Assembly: GCA_964579325.1 (NCBI GenBank)
Contig: CAZOHN010000151.1
Span: 1-8,762, forward strand
DNA length: 8,762 nt
Source: CAZOHN01 sp964579325
GTDB lineage: Bacteria > Pseudomonadota > Alphaproteobacteria > Rhodobacterales > Rhodobacteraceae
Direction of reading: 5' to 3'
The translations under genes and the position numbers were made by a program. Below are positions 6,003 to 8,762 of the stretch, piece by piece. The notes below the pieces were generated by a model. The model searched no databases, had not been told where the DNA came from, and saw only the letters and a list, made by a program, of their open reading frames with translations. The first letter of the stretch is position 1. Each line of letters begins with the position of its first letter.

Positions 6003-6004
6003 GC

Positions 6005-7045
6005 TCAGAGCCCGAGCCAGAGCTGGTAGGACACCCCCGCGAGGAAGGCCGAGGTGAGCGCCAGCCCGGCATAAAGCGCGAAGGCAGGCGGCCTGACGAG
6101 CGCCCAGACCGCGAGCGCGGCGGGCAGCGAGGTGATCCCGCCCGCCACGAGGAAGGCGAGGCCCGCGCCGGGCGCCATGCCCTGCCCGATCAGCCCGCCC
6201 ACCAGCGGCAGCGCGGCATAGCCGTTGAGGTAGGCCGGCACGCCCACCGCCGTCGCCACCGCGATCGGGCCGAGGCCGGTGCCCCCCAGCGCCGATGTCA
6301 CCACCTCGGGCGGAAGCCAGGCGACCATCAGGCTTTCCAGCAGGAACGCGAGCGTCAGCCAGCGCAGCAGGAATTCGGACGATTTCCAGCCTTCGCGGGC
6401 GAATTTCGCGCGGCGTTCGGGGTCGGTCCAGAAGCGCCAGACCACCGGCCTGGGCGCGCGGATCTTGGCGCCGCCGCAGCCGCCGTTGCCGATCTCGGGG
6501 CGCAGAGCGTTCTCCAGCGCACCGGACTGGGCGAGCAGATGCGCCACCGTCCCGCCCAGGAGCCCCGCGCCGATGGCCGCCAGCGTCTTGGCCACCGCGA
6601 ATTCAGTGCCAAGAACGCCCGCCGTCAGCACGAACATCGAGGGGTCCATCACCGGCGAGGCGAGCCAGAAGGCCATCACCGGCGCGATCGGCACACCGAT
6701 CGCCAGAAGCGCCGCGATCAGCGGAATCACCCCGCAGGAGCAGAACGGCGACAGCGCGCCCGCCAGCGCCCCGGTGACGATCATCATCGCCGGGGCGCCG
6801 CGGAAGGCCTTGGCGATCAGGTTGTCGGCCCCGGTCGCCCCGGCCCCCGCCGCCACCGCGACCGAGAGCGCGAGGAAGGGTGCCACCGACAGGAGCGCGT
6901 CCAGCATGAACCCCAGCGACGCCGCCGCCTGCCCCGGCGCGACGAGCGCCAGCAGCGCGAGGAGCGCCGCCGTGACGGCCCAGACGCGATGCCTGCCAAG
7001 CCCCGCGAGGACCCGCCGGGAGGAAGGAAGGGTGGCGTCCGTCAT
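6005..7045 (-). CDS. arsP: ArsP/DUF318-family efflux permease
   Basis: A 346-residue inner-membrane permease of the ArsP/YraQ family (PF03773 type), with about eight to ten hydrophobic segments split by a polar loop at roughly 180-228. The signature GALSPFCSCGVIPL (about 96-109) carries C102 and C104. SPVMDPSMF (130-138) is the matching conserved motif of the next helix. A further cysteine, C190 in GNGGCGG, lies in the central loop and could bind metal or metalloid. Characterised ArsP members export trivalent methylarsenicals. Related permeases (SO_0444 type) have been linked to copper/zinc efflux, so the substrate is not certain. The ATG at 7045 has GGAG (7057-7054) eight bases upstream. The upstream frame would run into arsR. 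It starts 52 bases after the arsR stop, and a palindrome overlaps its ribosome binding site. Regulation by the adjacent ArsR is very likely. Confidence 0.87.
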   Translation of the reverse strand: MTDATLPSSRRVLAGLGRHRVWAVTAALLALLALVAPGQAAASLGFMLDALLSVAPFLALSVAVAAGAGATGADNLIAKAFRGAPAMMIVTGALAGALSPFCSCGVIPLIAALLAIGVPIAPVMAFWLASPVMDPSMFVLTAGVLGTEFAVAKTLAAIGAGLLGGTVAHLLAQSGALENALRPEIGNGGCGGAKIRAPRPVVWRFWTDPERRAKFAREGWKSSEFLLRWLTLAFLLESLMVAWLPPEVVTSALGGTGLGPIAVATAVGVPAYLNGYAALPLVGGLIGQGMAPGAGLAFLVAGGITSLPAALAVWALVRPPAFALYAGLALTSAFLAGVSYQLWLGL

Positions 7046-7049
7046 GGCG

Positions 7050-7074
7050 ATATCTCCGGGGATATGGTTCTGTC
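7050..7074 (-). promoter_or_regulatory. Operator-like palindrome over the permease ribosome binding site
   Basis: Between arsR and the permease gene, the - strand reads GACAGAACC at 7074-7066, identical to the bases at the arsR promoter (7444-7436). Over 23 aligned positions the two sites share 17. The segment 7065-7050, ATATCCCCGGAGATAT, is a palindrome with one mismatched pair out of eight, and its second arm holds the GGAG ribosome binding site. It may be a secondary ArsR site, or an RNA hairpin that tunes permease translation. Confidence 0.45.
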
Positions 7075-7097
7075 GGGGCAGAAAATGCCGGGTCGCC

Positions 7098-7412
7098 TCA
7101 TGCCGCCGCCCCCTTGCGCGCCGGAACACCCGCACAGCACTCCGACAGCAGGAAATCGGCCACCCGCCGTGCGGCGTCGAACTCTGCGCGGTTCACCGTC
7201 TCGCGCCCGCGCCGCTCCTGGCTCACGAGGCCCGCCTGAACCAGCGCCGTCATGTGATGCGCCAGCGTCGAGGGTGCGAGGCCAAGGTGCTCGCAGATCT
7301 CGCCCACGATCAGGCCGTTCTCACCCGCCCGCACCAGCAGACGGAAGATCGCAAGGCGCGTGTCATGGCCGAGGGCGGCCAGCGCGCGGGCTTGGGGAGT
7401 CGCTGTGGTCAT
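7098..7412 (-). CDS. arsR: ArsR-family metalloid-responsive repressor
   Basis: A 104-residue winged-helix dimeric repressor. ALAALGHDTRLAIFRLLV (10-27) is the N-terminal family motif. IVGEICEHLGLAPSTLAHHMTALVQAGLV (35-63) is the helix-turn-helix with recognition helix STLAHHM, and SQERRGRETV is the wing. Near the C-terminus C92-C93 (ECCAG) form a vicinal thiol pair placed like C95-C96 of Acidithiobacillus ferrooxidans ArsR. The third arsenite ligand of that protein (C102) is absent here: the aligned residue is R99, and the only other cysteine is C40 in helix 3. The E. coli-type ELCVC site is also missing. The ATG at 7412 is the natural start, but no Shine-Dalgarno sequence precedes it and the -10 box ends six bases upstream, so the message is probably leaderless. 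It is autoregulated through the palindrome at 7424-7439 and followed by the permease gene. Confidence 0.93.
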   Translation of the reverse strand: MTTATPQARALAALGHDTRLAIFRLLVRAGENGLIVGEICEHLGLAPSTLAHHMTALVQAGLVSQERRGRETVNRAEFDAARRVADFLLSECCAGVPARKGAAA

Positions 7413-7418
7413 GAGCCG

Positions 7419-7446
7419 AACATAACCGGAAATCCGGTTCTGTCAA
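7419..7446 (-). promoter_or_regulatory. Sigma-70-type promoter of the arsR-permease operon
   Basis: On the - strand a perfect -35 box TTGACA (7446-7441), a 16-base spacer, and TATGTT (7424-7419, 4/6 of consensus) form a strong promoter. The usual start point, about seven bases past the -10 box, falls on the A of the arsR ATG (7412), giving a leaderless mRNA. Confidence 0.75.
7424..7439. promoter_or_regulatory. ArsR operator candidate inside the promoter spacer
   Basis: AACCGGA and TCCGGTT are perfect 7-base inverted arms separated by two bases. They fill almost exactly the space between the -35 and -10 boxes and overlap the first T of the -10 box. A repressor dimer bound here would block RNA polymerase directly, the classic layout for autoregulated ArsR/SmtB operons. 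Confidence 0.7.
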
Positions 7447-7467
7447 GTCACCCCCCCCTCCGGTGCG

Positions 7468-7495
7468 CCGCGCCCGCGCGGATGGCCGCAAGGCC
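7468..7495 (-). terminator. Possible terminator of the amidohydrolase gene
   Basis: Two short stems lie between the amidohydrolase stop and the arsR promoter: GGCC-GCAA-GGCC (7484-7495) and CCGCGC-CC-GCGCGG (7468-7481). Neither is followed by a T-run on the - strand; a G-run, complement of eight C at 7451-7458, follows instead. They could terminate or attenuate readthrough into arsR, but the call is weak. Confidence 0.3.
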
Positions 7496-7521
7496 TGACG
7501 AGCGCCCCGCCCCGCCGCCTC

Positions 7522-8762
7522 TCAGGTCCGGTGCGTCACCCGCCCGCCCGCGATGGTCAGCGCCACACCCATCGCCCCGACTGCCTCCGGCGTGGTCGCT
7601 TCGATATCGGCCGAGAGCACCACCACATCTGCTGCCATCCCCTCGCGCAACGTGCCCGTCACCGCCTCGCGGTGCGCCGCCCAGGCCCCGCCGGCGGTAT
7701 AGGCGCGCAGCGTCTCCATCAGGCCCACCCGCTCGTCCTGCCCGCCCTCGTAGGGCGCGCGCGTCAGCGCCGCGCCGATCCCGCGCAGGACGTTCACATC
7801 CGTCACCGGCCAGTCCGAGGCAAAGGCGAGGGGCGCGCCCGCCTCTGCGAGCGTCCGGCAGAGATAGGCGTCGCCCCAGCGCCCGCGCCCGATCACGTCC
7901 ATCGTGGGCTGGAGCGGGAAGTCCATCGCGCCGGGCGCGTGCGGCGGCTGCACCGAAGCCGTGATGCCGAGCGCACCCAGCCGGGGCACATCCGCCCGGT
8001 CGATCAGCTCGATATGCTCGATCCGGTGGCGGCTGTCGCGCGGGCCGTTGGCCGCCCGCGCCGCCGCGTAGCCGTCGACGGTCGACCGCACGGCAGCATC
8101 GCCGATGGCGTGCACGGCGATCTGCAGCCCGCGCCGGTCGGCCTCGGTGCAGATCGCGTCGAACTCCGCCTGCGGGAACAGCGGCACCGCCCGGTGGCCG
8201 GCCAGGCCCGGATAGTCGTTCAGCATCCAGGCCGTGGTGCTGTCGATCACTCCGTCCATGAACATCTTGACCATGCCGCACGTCAGCCAGTCGTCGGCGA
8301 AGTCGCGCGTCATCGCCTCGGCCTGATCGAGGTCGCCCAGACCCATGTGCGGCTTGTAGTGGAACGGCACCTTCACCCGCGCCGAAAGCCGCCCCTCGCG
8401 CCTGAGCCCCGCCAGAAGCTCGAGGGTGTAGCGGTTGCCGTCCATGTTGACGATGCTCGTGATCCCCTGCGCGGAACAATGCGCCAGCCCCGCCGCCGCC
8501 TTCGCGCGGTCGATCGCCTGCTGCGCCCCGGCGGGCCAGGGGTCGGGCTCGCCGCCCGTGGCGATGCCGAGGTAGAGGTGCGCTTCGCCCCCCAGCGCCA
8601 CCACCGGCGCAAAGGCCTCGAACTCGCGCAATTCGCCCGTCGCCGTGCCGTCCGGCCCCATCACCACCTCGTGGCCGGCAGGCGTCGCGGCGCCGTGCAG
8701 GATGCCGGCGGCCGTCAGCGCCGCGGTGTTGGCCCAGACGGTATGGTGATCGGCCGAGGTCA
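7522..8762 (-). CDS. YtcJ-like amidohydrolase (Amidohydrolase_3 family), N-terminus off window
   Basis: The C-terminal 412 residues of a metal-dependent amidohydrolase with a TIM-barrel fold. The visible part begins TSADHHTVWANTAALTAAGIL, matching the (D)GH-x-x-W-x-N-S-x-A-L segment of this family. Further motifs are VKMFMDGVIDSTTAWM (the lysine is the usual carboxylated metal bridge), AVHAIGDAAV (metal histidine), RIEHIE (metal histidine), and ASDWPVTDVN (the terminal aspartate). The C-terminal beta-sandwich ends ADVVVLSADIEATTPEAVGAMGVALTIAGGRVTH. The N-terminal HxH metal pair would lie beyond the right edge. Characterised relatives include N-substituted formamide deformylase, but most members have unknown substrates and I cannot name one. 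No signal peptide can be judged. It is upstream of arsR on the same strand, with 109 bases and a separate promoter between them, so a shared role is not implied. Confidence 0.9.
   Translation of the reverse strand, partial: TSADHHTVWANTAALTAAGILHGAATPAGHEVVMGPDGTATGELREFEAFAPVVALGGEAHLYLGIATGGEPDPWPAGAQQAIDRAKAAAGLAHCSAQGITSIVNMDGNRYTLELLAGLRREGRLSARVKVPFHYKPHMGLGDLDQAEAMTRDFADDWLTCGMVKMFMDGVIDSTTAWMLNDYPGLAGHRAVPLFPQAEFDAICTEADRRGLQIAVHAIGDAAVRSTVDGYAAARAANGPRDSRHRIEHIELIDRADVPRLGALGITASVQPPHAPGAMDFPLQPTMDVIGRGRWGDAYLCRTLAEAGAPLAFASDWPVTDVNVLRGIGAALTRAPYEGGQDERVGLMETLRAYTAGGAWAAHREAVTGTLREGMAADVVVLSADIEATTPEAVGAMGVALTIAGGRVTHRT

Noticed and set aside
7451..7458. Run of eight C near the arsR promoter as a regulatory tract or phase-variable repeat
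   Set aside because: It is short, lies upstream of the -35 box outside any coding frame, and homopolymer runs of this size are expected in such GC-rich intergenic DNA.
6279..7964. Long + strand open frame (561 codons) antisense to permease, arsR and amidohydrolase genes
   Set aside because: It spans three real genes and their control region on the other strand, and its translation is Arg/Pro/Ser-rich without motifs.

Overview
The window is GC-rich chromosomal DNA that looks like an alphaproteobacterium of the order Rhodobacterales (Paracoccus/Rhodobacter/Roseobacter relatives). The evidence is the codon use, an aromatic aminotransferase that closely resembles the Paracoccus denitrificans enzyme as I remember it, a glnK-amtB pair, and an intergenic repeat with a GGATA(T/C)TT core of the kind I associate with this order. 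The genus cannot be fixed from this sequence.

Layout. On the + strand at the left edge are the last codons of a PII signalling protein (1-76) followed by the ammonium channel gene amtB (103-1470). A 402-base gap without a gene (1471-1872) follows. It is packed with hairpins and holds two inverted copies of a composite repeat. The rest of the window is on the - strand. Read in the direction of transcription, from right to left, it carries: a partial YtcJ-like amidohydrolase (7522-8762, start off the window); an ArsR-type repressor (7098-7412) and an ArsP-type permease (6005-7045); smpB (5494-5964); a membrane-anchored serine hydrolase of the beta-lactamase/penicillin-binding fold (4433-5488); and a sulfur/amino-acid cluster of 3-mercaptopyruvate sulfurtransferase sseA (3455-4309), aromatic/aspartate aminotransferase tyrB (2271-3455) and a one-domain rhodanese (1873-2247).

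How the genes work together. PII plus AmtB is the standard nitrogen-responsive ammonium uptake pair. ArsR plus the permease forms a compact metalloid operon. The repressor keeps only a vicinal Cys-Cys pair, which suggests sensing of methylarsenite rather than inorganic arsenite. Its promoter has a perfect operator-like palindrome between the -35 and -10 boxes and appears to give a leaderless message. sseA, tyrB and the rhodanese gene are tightly coupled (1-base overlap, then 23 bases) and could form a transamination and sulfur-transfer route from cysteine through 3-mercaptopyruvate to persulfide. smpB is the trans-translation factor and lies between these modules.

I see no CRISPR array, transposase, tRNA, rRNA or phage gene. 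The most interesting items are the arsR control region, the predicted methylarsenite specificity, the coupled sulfurtransferase/aminotransferase/rhodanese cluster, and the mirrored repeat element in the convergent gap. I found no convincing wholly new system.
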